From assembly GCA_020850375.1 (NCBI GenBank), contig JADZET010000103.1, forward strand, positions 1 through 9,259: 9,259 bases of DNA, written 5' to 3'. Below are positions 4,174 to 9,259 of this stretch, in pieces. The stretch is from Phycisphaeraceae bacterium. GTDB taxonomy: Bacteria; Planctomycetota; Phycisphaerae; Phycisphaerales; Phycisphaeraceae. Both the position numbers and the translations under genes were made by a program. Numbering within the stretch: position 1 is the first letter of the stretch; each line of letters opens with the position of its first letter. The notes beneath the pieces were generated by a model that had not been told where the DNA came from, searched no databases, and was given only the letters and a program-made list of their open reading frames with translations.

Positions 4174-6752
4174 CAGAACGGCACCTCATCGTCCGCCACC
4201 GGGACATAGTCCGGCTCAACGGATGCGCGATCCCACTCACACGTCCCGTTGCCATCACCGCCGGCTGGCTTCGGTCCCAGGCGGTAGTCCACGATCCGCT
4301 CGTATTTCTCTCCCGCCACATGCCGGACCGTGATCGCCAAGGTGTCCGCCAGCGCCCCAGACTGCGCCAGTTCCACCGCCTCCTCTGCTGACGCTGGCAC
4401 AGGCAGGTTGGATCGCTGCCTCCACCACGCCTCTGCCTTCATCCGCGCGTAGTTGCCTGGGGCATGCTCAAAGCAGACCCATTCGCTGCGGTAATAGTTG
4501 AACCCCACGCGGTATTCGACACGCATCGACCGCGGCGCCTCAGCCGTCGCCCCGCGCTTCTGATGCACGCTGAAGTAGACGTCTTGAACGGCGAACTCCG
4601 TGACCGTCACCTCACCAGAGAGCACACCCGTGTTACTTGCGGTCGCCTGATGTAGAAGCGTCTTGGGAGCGGGGAACGCAAAGCCGCACTCCGGGCAGGC
4701 CTGGAACCCCGTGGCGATCAGGGCGTGGCATTCCGGGCACTCCTTGACGGGTGGCGAGCCGCTGCCCTTACGGTGCGGATCCTCGATCCGGATCGCATCG
4801 ACCGGGCCGTGCCGCATCACATTCCCGCCAAAGTCCAGCACCAGGCAGTCCGTCTTGCCCGGGGCCAGTCGGAACCCGCGGCCGACCTGCTGGCAGTACA
4901 ACCCTGGCGACATCGTCGGCCGCAACAGGGCCACGCAGTCGACGTTGGGCGCGTCGAAGCCGGTGGTCAGCACGTTGACGTTGACCAGGTACGCCAAGTC
5001 ACCCGCGCGGAAGCGGCGGATCATCTCGTCGCGGTTGAGCATGGGCGTCTGGCCGTCGATGAAACCGCATTCGCGCTTGGAGATCTGCTCAATGGTGCGT
5101 GCGACGTGCTTGCCATGTTCGACCCCCGAAGCGAATACCAGGCAGGCTCTGCGTCCGCCGGTGCGCACGGCGTCGACGATCTCTCGACACGCCGAGTGGA
5201 CCAGGGCGTCCTGGTCCATGAGCTGCTCAACCTCATCGGACACGAACTCGCCGGCGCGCACGTGCAGCCCCCGGAAGTCAGGTTTGACCCGCCCGCCCTT
5301 CGATTTGAGCGGCGACAGGTAGCCGTCGCGGATCAGCTCACGAACGCCGACTTCATAACAGATGGCGTTAATGATCCCTTCCGGGGCAGGCACGCAGATC
5401 GGCCCGGACGACATCCGAAATGGCGTGGCTGTCAGGCCGATCAGCCGAGCATTCGGGTTGACCCCCTTCACCTCGCGCAGGAACGTTCGGTACATCCCCT
5501 CGCCATCAGGCGGGATCAGATGGCAATTGTGTGCGAGAATGCCGTTAGCGAAGTAAGAAGGGTGTCCGCTGACCTGTAGGTTGAAGACAACTCGTCCGCC
5601 CGGTGGTTGGTGATGCGAAACACGGACCAGCCGTTTTGTGCCAGGTAGGTCGTCTTGCGGGCATCGGCGGCGCGCCGCTTCGGTGAGCGATGGCTCGGTC
5701 CATCCAATTCGACCGCGATCCTTCGCCGTGGGTTTGCCAGATCGATCTTCAAATTCTTGGGCAGGTGATGCATCCTGAATTCTGGCACTGGAACGGCCCA
5801 TTCGGCCGACCACCCTTCTCCGAGCCGTTGCAGGAGTCTTGCCTGTGGGCGAGTCAGCTGACCATTGCCGCCGCGAATACTCGGGCCATGCCCGCGGGTC
5901 TTGAGGGCCTGGCTGACTTTTTTGCGAGTCTCCGACGAACGCATGGGGTTCTCGAGGAGCTTCGAGCAAGACCTCGAGCAACAGCGCTGCCTCATCCACA
6001 CTTTCTCTTTCTGGACCATCAGGCCTCCATCCGGGCGGCGGTGGTGCCACGGGCGATACCTTGTCCCGCAGCACGCGCAGACTTTCGACGCCGATAGCCA
6101 GCGAATCGACTTCCAGGGAGCCTGCCGGTCGCCATCCGGACGGGGTAAGGAGGGGGTGATTGGGTGTGCATGTGATTGCTGTTCCATCGTTGTACTCCAG
6201 GGTTACAACTTCATGGGCGGCTCTGGCTGAGACAGCAATCACCTGGCCGACTCCCGCCGCGTTGTGTACCGACAGGCCTGGCTGGACTTGCTCGATCGGC
6301 ACGGCTCCCGACGGGGTGGACACGAGTGTGCCGGCGACAAAGCATTCGTCGACGAGGATCAGATCGAAGCGATCCAGTTCGGCGGCGCGGCGATAGACAC
6401 TTTGGATGCCGGCTACGATGATCGGATGGTCCGTGTCCCGGCTGCGCAAACCGGCGGAATACACACCGATCCGGCTCCACAAGTCCGGAGCCATCGCGTG
6501 CAACTTGTCGACCGCCTGCTCGAGCAGTTCCCGGACGTGGGCCAGGATCAGGACGCGACCGTTCCAGAGTTCGATGGCGTCGCGGCAGATCTGCGCGATA
6601 ATCAGGCTCTTACCCGCCCCCGTAGGGCACACCACGCAGGGGTTGTCGTCCCGCTCACGCAGATGCCGGTAGACCGCCTCGACCGCCTCCCGTTGGTAGG
6701 GCCGCAGCGACATCGGCCTGCATTCATCACTTGCGGGGGTGAACAGATTCAC
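4173..6752 (-). CDS. Superfamily 2 DNA helicase interrupted by an intein
   Basis: The 859-residue precursor encodes an ATP-dependent SF2 helicase of the Ssl2/ResIII type, used by phages in replication and recombination. Host-protein motifs are LRPYQREAVEAV (Q-like, 16-27), PTGAGKS motif I (43-49), VDE-CH motif II split by the intein (134-136 and 410-411), LTATP motif III (440-444), LTTGFDAPNVD (595-605) and QQVGRGFR motif VI (621-628). A zinc ribbon follows, with C672, C675, C686 and C689. Without the intein the protein is 586 residues. The start is GTG at 6752, overlapping the upstream stop as GTGA with GGAG 11 bases before it. An ATG at 6713 (MSLRPYQ) is an alternative but has a weaker ribosome site. 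Helicase activity must depend on splicing, because the intein breaks the ATPase motif. Confidence 0.93.
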   Translation of the reverse strand: MNLFTPASDECRPMSLRPYQREAVEAVYRHLRERDDNPCVVCPTGAGKSLIIAQICRDAIELWNGRVLILAHVRELLEQAVDKLHAMAPDLWSRIGVYSAGLRSRDTDHPIIVAGIQSVYRRAAELDRFDLILVDECFVAGTLVSTPSGAVPIEQVQPGLSVHNAAGVGQVIAVSARAAHEVVTLEYNDGTAITCTPNHPLLTPSGWRPAGSLEVDSLAIGVESLRVLRDKVSPVAPPPPGWRPDGPERESVDEAALLLEVLLEAPREPHAFVGDSQKSQPGPQDPRAWPEYSRRQWSADSPTGKTPATARRRVVGRMGRSSARIQDASPAQEFEDRSGKPTAKDRGRIGWTEPSLTEAARRRCPQDDLPGTKRLVRVSHHQPPGGRVVFNLQVSGHPSYFANGILAHNCHLIPPDGEGMYRTFLREVKGVNPNARLIGLTATPFRMSSGPICVPAPEGIINAICYEVGVRELIRDGYLSPLKSKGGRVKPDFRGLHVRAGEFVSDEVEQLMDQDALVHSACREIVDAVRTGGRRACLVFASGVEHGKHVARTIEQISKRECGFIDGQTPMLNRDEMIRRFRAGDLAYLVNVNVLTTGFDAPNVDCVALLRPTMSPGLYCQQVGRGFRLAPGKTDCLVLDFGGNVMRHGPVDAIRIEDPHRKGSGSPPVKECPECHALIATGFQACPECGFAFPAPKTLLHQATASNTGVLSGEVTVTEFAVQDVYFSVHQKRGATAEAPRSMRVEYRVGFNYYRSEWVCFEHAPGNYARMKAEAWWRQRSNLPVPASAEEAVELAQSGALADTLAITVRHVAGEKYERIVDYRLGPKPAGGDGNGTCEWDRASVEPDYVPVADDEVPF
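5516..6187 (-). CDS. Vsr-like (EDxHD) homing endonuclease overprinted on the intein in the +1 frame
   Basis: This 223-residue product would cut intein-free helicase alleles and so spread the intein. Residues C37, C40, C70 and C74 (CACC, CCSRSC) form a probable zinc site. Next come MRSSETRKKVSQALKTRG (82-99), RGGNGQLTRPQ (105-115) and an LGEGW...E stretch (122-129), then the nuclease core: KIDLANP (D149), IAVELDGPSH (E160, D162, H166), D175 and NGWSVFRITN (185-194). This matches the very-short-patch-repair-like homing endonucleases and DUF559 proteins of phages. GGAG stands seven bases before the ATG. The ORF begins within intein block B and ends ten bases past the intein, so its last two codons and stop come from the C-extein. 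A hand count of third-position GC over 5642-5758 gives 28/39 in this frame against 20/39 in the intein frame, supporting selection on this frame. Independent translation is inferred. Confidence 0.8.
   Translation of the reverse strand: MEQQSHAHPITPSLPRPDGDRQAPWKSIRWLSASKVCACCGTRYRPWHHRRPDGGLMVQKEKVWMRQRCCSRSCSKLLENPMRSSETRKKVSQALKTRGHGPSIRGGNGQLTRPQARLLQRLGEGWSAEWAVPVPEFRMHHLPKNLKIDLANPRRRIAVELDGPSHRSPKRRAADARKTTYLAQNGWSVFRITNHRADELSSTYRSADTLLTSLTAFSHTIAI
5526..6344 (-). mobile_element. Intein in helicase motif II (DE/CH), class 1, 273 aa
   Basis: The insertion spans helicase residues 137-409. Block A is CFVAGTLVSTPSG, beginning with the nucleophile C137. Block B is TAITCTPNHPLLTPSGW, with the TPNH signature (T196, H199), followed by an L-x-V-D-S stretch. 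Block F is VFNLQVSGHPSYFANG and block G is GILAHN, ending in H408 and N409. The first C-extein residue is C410. All residues needed for canonical protein splicing are present. Removal restores VDECH, the helicase Walker B box. Between about residue 226 and 385 the intein frame is Pro-, Arg- and Ser-rich and shows no LAGLIDADG or HNH motif. The homing endonuclease appears instead in the +1 frame (5516-6187). The intein boundaries are exact from the sequence; splicing activity is inferred. Confidence 0.95.
6195..6198 (-). promoter_or_regulatory. Internal Shine-Dalgarno for the nested endonuclease
   Basis: On the minus strand the bases GGAG are followed by seven bases (TACAACG) and then the ATG at 6187. 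The same bases encode Leu-Glu-Tyr-Asn-Asp just before intein block B. Spacing and core are as good as those of the confident genes in this window (methyltransferase GGAGG-N7, DUF669 AAGGAG-N8). It decides the endonuclease start at 6187. Confidence 0.65.
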
Positions 6753-7006
6753 GTGCTTACGCGCTCCAGTCCCGCCGCCTGCATGACCAGTTCCCGATGC
6801 CCGGGCTGGCGCAGCAGTATGGCCCCGGCCTTGCGCAGTTCCGTCTCGGCGCGGTTGAAGGTGTCCATGGCCTCCTGCATGGTCATTCGCTTCCGCCAGG
6901 CGCGGGGGTGCGACTCGAACCAGTCGGCCACGGCGCAGTACCGCAGGGCTGCGCCGAGCAACTCGCTCTGGTGCACTGCCCGTTTGTCCTTGCAGGCGTC
7001 CTTCAT
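6749..7006 (-). CDS. Hypothetical 85-aa protein in the replication operon
   Basis: I do not recognise this protein. It is charged and predicted to be largely helical, with a Lys-rich start (MKDACKDKRA), WFESHPRAWRKR around 29-40, and an amphipathic stretch QEAMDTFNRAETELRKAGAI. It has no signal peptide, membrane segment or cysteine motif. The start at 7006 overlaps the rusA stop as ATGA and has an AGGGAG ribosome site five bases upstream. Its stop overlaps the helicase GTG as GTGA. A longer open frame runs upstream to 7243, but that part only shadows rusA in another frame and is Gly/Arg/Pro-rich. Tight coupling on both sides argues that it is translated and works with the resolvase or helicase. 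Its role is unknown. Confidence 0.7.
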   Translation of the reverse strand: MKDACKDKRAVHQSELLGAALRYCAVADWFESHPRAWRKRMTMQEAMDTFNRAETELRKAGAILLRQPGHRELVMQAAGLERVST

Positions 7007-7350
7007 TCCCTCTCCCTGATGCGCACGACGATCTTGCCGCCGGTCGCCACGGTGGCCTTCTTGATCAGAAGCCAGACGATCTGGCTGTCGTCGACGAATG
7101 CCCCGCCATGCTCGAGGGCGTCGCAGACGGCCTTGAGCAGGTTGTCCAGATCTCTCCGACGCCGGTCCGGAGGGAACACCTCGACCGCCACCGCCACGCG
7201 GCCCTTGGCCGGCTGAACATGCATCGCCGCAAGCACCGCCCACACTTTCTCGCGGAAGATCCGTCCCTGGCGACTGATCAACGTCCGTCCACGAAAATGC
7301 CGCCAGTAATGATTCACCGACGGCGGATAGGGCAGTTCCACTTCAAGCAT
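7003..7350 (-). CDS. rusA: RusA-like Holliday-junction resolvase
   Basis: This 115-residue enzyme would cut four-way DNA junctions made during phage recombination, acting as a dimer with Mg2+. The family pattern is clear: ELPYPPSVNHYWR near the N-terminus (5-17), the acidic core RRDLDNLLKAVCDAL (65-79) with D67, D69 and K73, and VDDSQI (86-91) with D87 and D88. These line up with the known catalytic aspartates and lysine of E. coli RusA, and the length is typical (about 120 residues). The start at 7350 has GAGG six bases upstream. The open frame continues to 7455, but the extra part has no homology to the family. Its stop overlaps the next gene by four bases (ATGA). A 120-bp spacer with a strong hairpin separates it from DUF669 upstream. 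Confidence 0.92.
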   Translation of the reverse strand: MLEVELPYPPSVNHYWRHFRGRTLISRQGRIFREKVWAVLAAMHVQPAKGRVAVAVEVFPPDRRRRDLDNLLKAVCDALEHGGAFVDDSQIVWLLIKKATVATGGKIVVRIRERE

Positions 7351-7380
7351 CGTTGCCCTCACGTTGAGATGCCGCGCTCC

Positions 7381-7419
7381 GGGGCCTCCCGCCGATGAGA
7401 ACCACCGGCAGGAGGCCCC
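7381..7419. repeat. Intergenic hairpin upstream of rusA
   Basis: GGGGCCTCC (7381-7389) pairs exactly with GGAGGCCCC (7411-7419). After one mismatch, GCCG (7391-7394) pairs with CGGC (7406-7409) around an 11-base loop. The hairpin lies in the leader between DUF669 and rusA. No U-tract follows in the direction of transcription, so it is more likely an mRNA processing, stability or attenuation element, or a Rho-type pause, than an intrinsic terminator. Confidence 0.65.
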
Positions 7420-7470
7420 CACGAGACGACATGACGTGCGTTCCAGCATTGCCACGAGAGCGGCAGGGGA

Positions 7471-7935
7471 TCACCGGCGCCACGGCGGCGTGGGATTGGT
7501 CGCCTGGGCCGGCGTGGCGCTACCAGGGGCCGCTTCCTTCTTGGCGTAGCCGCGCACCTCGTTGGTCATCTCGCCGCCCGGAAGATCGTTGCGCTTCTTG
7601 AGCTTCACCGAGATCATCAGAGGCAGGTTGTGTAGCTCGGTGCTGTCCCCGGGTGTCATGACACCCACCGCCCGGCAGATGGCCGAGAGCTCCTGCCTGG
7701 CGATCTGCACGGTCGTGGGGTTAGGGTTCTGCAGGTTCAGCCGTGCCCAGACGAATCGGCCCTTGTACGGCCCGTCGAGGATCTGGAACGAAAGCTGCAG
7801 GTACCGGCCCGCGCCGTTCTTGGTCGGCTTCATCTGCGACTCGGTGATCATCGCCAGGTACTTGCCCGCGGGAATGGGCTCAAACTCCTGGGAAGGCTCG
7901 ACGGTGGCGGCGTTGAATCCACTGAGATTGGCCAT
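7471..7935 (-). CDS. DUF669 family phage recombination/replication-associated protein
   Basis: This 154-residue protein matches the DUF669 pattern, found in phage early regions next to AAA_24/Sak4 ATPases. Visible marks are a start of MANLSGFNAATVEPSQEFEP, then IPAGKYLAMITESQMKPTKNG, YLQLSFQILDGPYKGRFVWARLNLQN, and an IARQELSAICRAVGV stretch, ending in a beta-rich part (PLMISVKLKKRND). The last 25 residues are low-complexity, rich in Ala, Pro and Thr, ending PPWRR. Such a short flexible tail ending in Trp/Pro-Arg recalls the tips of some single-strand-binding proteins, but that parallel is only suggestive. The start at 7935 has AAGGAG eight bases upstream. A 59-bp spacer separates it from the ATPase gene. 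The biochemical function of DUF669 is not firmly known; an accessory single-strand DNA role is inferred from context. Confidence 0.85.
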   Translation of the reverse strand: MANLSGFNAATVEPSQEFEPIPAGKYLAMITESQMKPTKNGAGRYLQLSFQILDGPYKGRFVWARLNLQNPNPTTVQIARQELSAICRAVGVMTPGDSTELHNLPLMISVKLKKRNDLPGGEMTNEVRGYAKKEAAPGSATPAQATNPTPPWRR

Positions 7936-7994
7936 GAGAGACGCTCCTTGTTCTTCGTGATGGCGTGGGTTGAGGTCTTGATGTGACACCCGGT

Positions 7995-8828
7995 TTAGGC
8001 CGGCGGCGACGATGCGCCGTCGGCCGCAGCGGCCATTTCCGGGGCGTGATCGGGTTCACGCTCTTGGGCGGAGGCAGTTCCGGTGGCGGGAGTATTGCCG
8101 GGAGAGGGTTGAGACAAGTGGGCGAAGTAGTCGTACGCCGCCCACTCGAGGGGCAGTTCGTAAGGCATCTGAAGCCTGTTTTTCGCCACGTGGGTCGGTC
8201 CCTCACAGGTCCGCATCACCCGCTCGGGCGCGGTGACATTCCTCACCTTCTTGGGATCGCTGGCCGTCGAGTAGGTGGCGAAGAAGACCTCGTCGCACCA
8301 TTCCATCACCACCGCCGCCGCCAGCTTGTGCAGGCGTGGCGAGAAGCGATCGAAGGCTGAGTCCTCGGGCGTCTGGAACTTCTCGATCTTCGTGTGAGCC
8401 GTGAGAATGACCGTCATCCCCCGTTCACGGCGCAACCCGTCAAGGGCCTCGAGGAACGGCCGCCAGTAGCTCAGCGCGAATGTGTAGCCCTTCTGGTAGC
8501 CGATCTTCTCGATGTTGCTGACGTTCTCGGCGACACAGATTTCCTGCCAGATCAACCGCTCGAGCCAGTCCAGCGAGTCCACGACGACCGTCCTGAACTC
8601 GTGCGCCCCCGTGCGCAGTTCATGCAGGGCCGTCATGACCTCGCCGAACGACAGGGCCAGGGGGAACTTGGCGCAGTCAATCTCACCCAGTCCATCCTCG
8701 GTCTGAATGAAGATGGGCCGATCGCTCGACGCCGCCCAACTGCTCTTGCCCACGCCCTGGACGCCGTGAATCATGCACCGCCGCGGCGCCGAGCGTCGGC
8801 CGACCTGGATCTGTGACAACAGGCTCAT
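7995..8828 (-). CDS. Sak4-like RecA-fold ATPase (AAA_24), probable single-strand annealing protein
   Basis: This 277-residue ATPase is of the phage AAA_24/Sak4 type, thought to pair complementary single strands during phage recombination. Walker A is GVQGVGKSS (22-30) with K28. Walker B is RTVVVDSLD (79-87) with D84. VILTAHTKIEKF (140-151) fits the sensor strand after the ATPase core, and VAKNRLQMP (214-222) matches the conserved C-terminal signature of the family. Residues 240-277 form an Ala/Pro-rich, low-complexity tail. The start at 8828 is chosen because AAGGA lies upstream at normal spacing; a frame open to 8921 adds an Arg-rich stretch with no family match. It is followed by DUF669 and preceded by an exonuclease, the usual setting for an exonuclease plus annealing-protein pair. 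The alternative is a generic phage nucleotide-binding protein. Confidence 0.87.
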   Translation of the reverse strand: MSLLSQIQVGRRSAPRRCMIHGVQGVGKSSWAASSDRPIFIQTEDGLGEIDCAKFPLALSFGEVMTALHELRTGAHEFRTVVVDSLDWLERLIWQEICVAENVSNIEKIGYQKGYTFALSYWRPFLEALDGLRRERGMTVILTAHTKIEKFQTPEDSAFDRFSPRLHKLAAAVVMEWCDEVFFATYSTASDPKKVRNVTAPERVMRTCEGPTHVAKNRLQMPYELPLEWAAYDYFAHLSQPSPGNTPATGTASAQEREPDHAPEMAAAADGASSPPA

Positions 8829-8943
8829 GGATGGTGTTCCTTGAAGGATGGTTGTTCGTGCGAAAAGAGGGGACTGGGGCCGCGCATTCCCGGTCGCTGG
8901 CCGTCTGGCCGTCATGCCCACACGGAGCCGGCCCCAGCCCCCC

Positions 8944-8986
8944 GCCCCGGAAGTGCCCCCGGAAGCCCCCGGAAGCGCCCCGGAAG
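8944..8986. repeat. Four CCCCGGAAG repeats at about 11-bp spacing
   Basis: CCCCGGAAG occurs exactly at 8945-8953, 8957-8965, 8967-8975 and 8978-8986, with start-to-start steps of 12, 10 and 11 bases. A related TTCCGG follows at 8991-8996. Spacing close to one helical turn places all copies on one face of the DNA. The block lies between the exonuclease and Sak4-like genes, about 120 bases before the latter. It could be an operator or simple tandem slippage. Confidence 0.6.
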
Positions 8987-8987
8987 T

Positions 8988-9003
8988 AGATTCCGGTGAA
9001 TCT
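8988..9003. repeat. Small 6-bp stem-loop after the exonuclease gene
   Basis: AGATTC (8988-8993) and GAATCT (8998-9003) are exact complements around a CGGT loop, 14 bases downstream of the exonuclease stop codon. It adjoins the CCCCGGAAG array. There is no U-tract. It may be part of the same control region. Confidence 0.4.
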
Positions 9004-9017
9004 GAGGGCGAGATGGC

Positions 9018-9259
9018 TTACACCCAGTCAAAGACGCGAACGTCCTCGTAACCCGTGGGCCAGGTGTCGGTCTGGCGACAACGCTTAAGCCGTTCGATGG
9101 CCTGCTCGTTGTCCTTTTGCGCGATGGCCAGAACGTCCTCGCCCAATCGCCAGACGCCGCAGCGGTACGGCTCCTTCTTCTCCACCGCGATCAGGTGCAC
9201 GGGCACGTCCACCGGCCGGACGTCGATGGCCTGGGCTAGAACTGCCCGATAGAACGCCA
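9018..9259 (-). CDS. RecE/exonuclease VIII-like PD-(D/E)XK nuclease, C-terminal part
   Basis: About 80 residues of the C-terminus are visible and the gene continues beyond the window edge. The frame stays open through 9259, so the GTG at 9212 is internal rather than the true start. The visible sequence, FYRAVLAQ..., then LIAVEKKEPYRCGVWRLGED, then AIERLKRCRQTDTWPTGY, matches the C-terminal end of the phage PD-(D/E)XK nuclease-like proteins related to exonuclease VIII (RecE). The EK-x-x-PY strand and the 'L-x-x-C-x-x-T-x-x-WP-GY' end are typical. The catalytic residues lie mostly outside the window. Such enzymes resect double-strand ends to give single strands for an annealing protein, here the Sak4-like ATPase next in the operon. 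Confidence 0.75.
   Translation of the reverse strand, partial: AFYRAVLAQAIDVRPVDVPVHLIAVEKKEPYRCGVWRLGEDVLAIAQKDNEQAIERLKRCRQTDTWPTGYEDVRVFDWV

Noticed and set aside
4725..5579. Plus-strand open frame of 284 codons
   Set aside because: Antisense to the helicase C-terminal half, no recognisable domain.
5516..6187. The nested endonuclease as a chance GC-rich shadow ORF
   Set aside because: Unlike the other shadows it has ordered zinc-site cysteines and the E-D-H-D nuclease pattern with correct spacing, plus its own ribosome site. The two-indel alternative is kept open in the findings.
6264..7019. Plus-strand open frame of 251 codons
   Set aside because: Antisense to the helicase N-terminus and the 85-aa gene; no domain pattern.
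7007..7243. N-terminal extension of the 85-aa gene
   Set aside because: It lies in another frame over rusA and is Gly/Arg/Pro-rich; the ATGA overlap and ribosome site favour the start at 7006.
8944..8986. CRISPR array
   Set aside because: The repeats are 9 bp with spacing of only 1 to 3 bases; no spacers and no cas genes.

Overview
The window is a high-GC segment that reads as the DNA recombination and replication module of a double-stranded DNA bacteriophage or prophage. There is no rRNA, tRNA or housekeeping gene to fix the host. The gene families are common in phages of high-GC bacteria. The ParB-methyltransferase and primase-helicase would fit a planctomycete or proteobacterial host, but that is a guess. 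Nearly everything is on the minus strand, so the module is transcribed from right to left.

In transcription order it contains: (1) the C-terminal end of a RecE/exonuclease VIII-like PD-(D/E)XK nuclease, cut by the window edge (9018-9259); (2) a 189-bp spacer with four CCCCGGAAG repeats at about 11-bp spacing; (3) a Sak4-like RecA-fold ATPase (7995-8828); (4) a DUF669 protein (7471-7935); (5) a strong intergenic hairpin; (6) a RusA-like Holliday-junction resolvase (7003-7350); (7) an 85-aa unknown (6749-7006); (8) a superfamily 2 helicase carrying an intein in its DECH box (4173-6752); (9) a prim-pol/RepA-like primase-helicase (2152-4173); (10) a 445-bp non-coding region rich in inverted repeats; (11) a ParB-domain DNA methyltransferase (384-1706). 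A small AbrB/MazE-like gene (83-274) lies on the plus strand and converges with the methyltransferase. Genes 6 to 9 are chained by ATGA, GTGA and TGATG overlaps and are probably translationally coupled.

Functionally, the exonuclease would resect DNA ends, the Sak4-like ATPase would pair single strands with help from DUF669, and RusA would resolve junctions. The SF2 helicase and primase-helicase would drive replication, and the methyltransferase would modify the phage DNA.

The most unusual feature is inside the helicase intein (5526-6344, 273 aa). In the intein frame, the middle has no endonuclease motif. The +1 frame of the same DNA encodes a 223-aa protein (5516-6187) that looks like a complete homing endonuclease: a four-cysteine zinc site followed by a Vsr-like EDxHD nuclease core. 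It has its own GGAG-N7-ATG start embedded in intein block B, and its stop codon lies in the C-extein. This looks like a homing endonuclease overprinted on an intein in another frame. The main rival explanation is two single-base indels, real or from sequencing.
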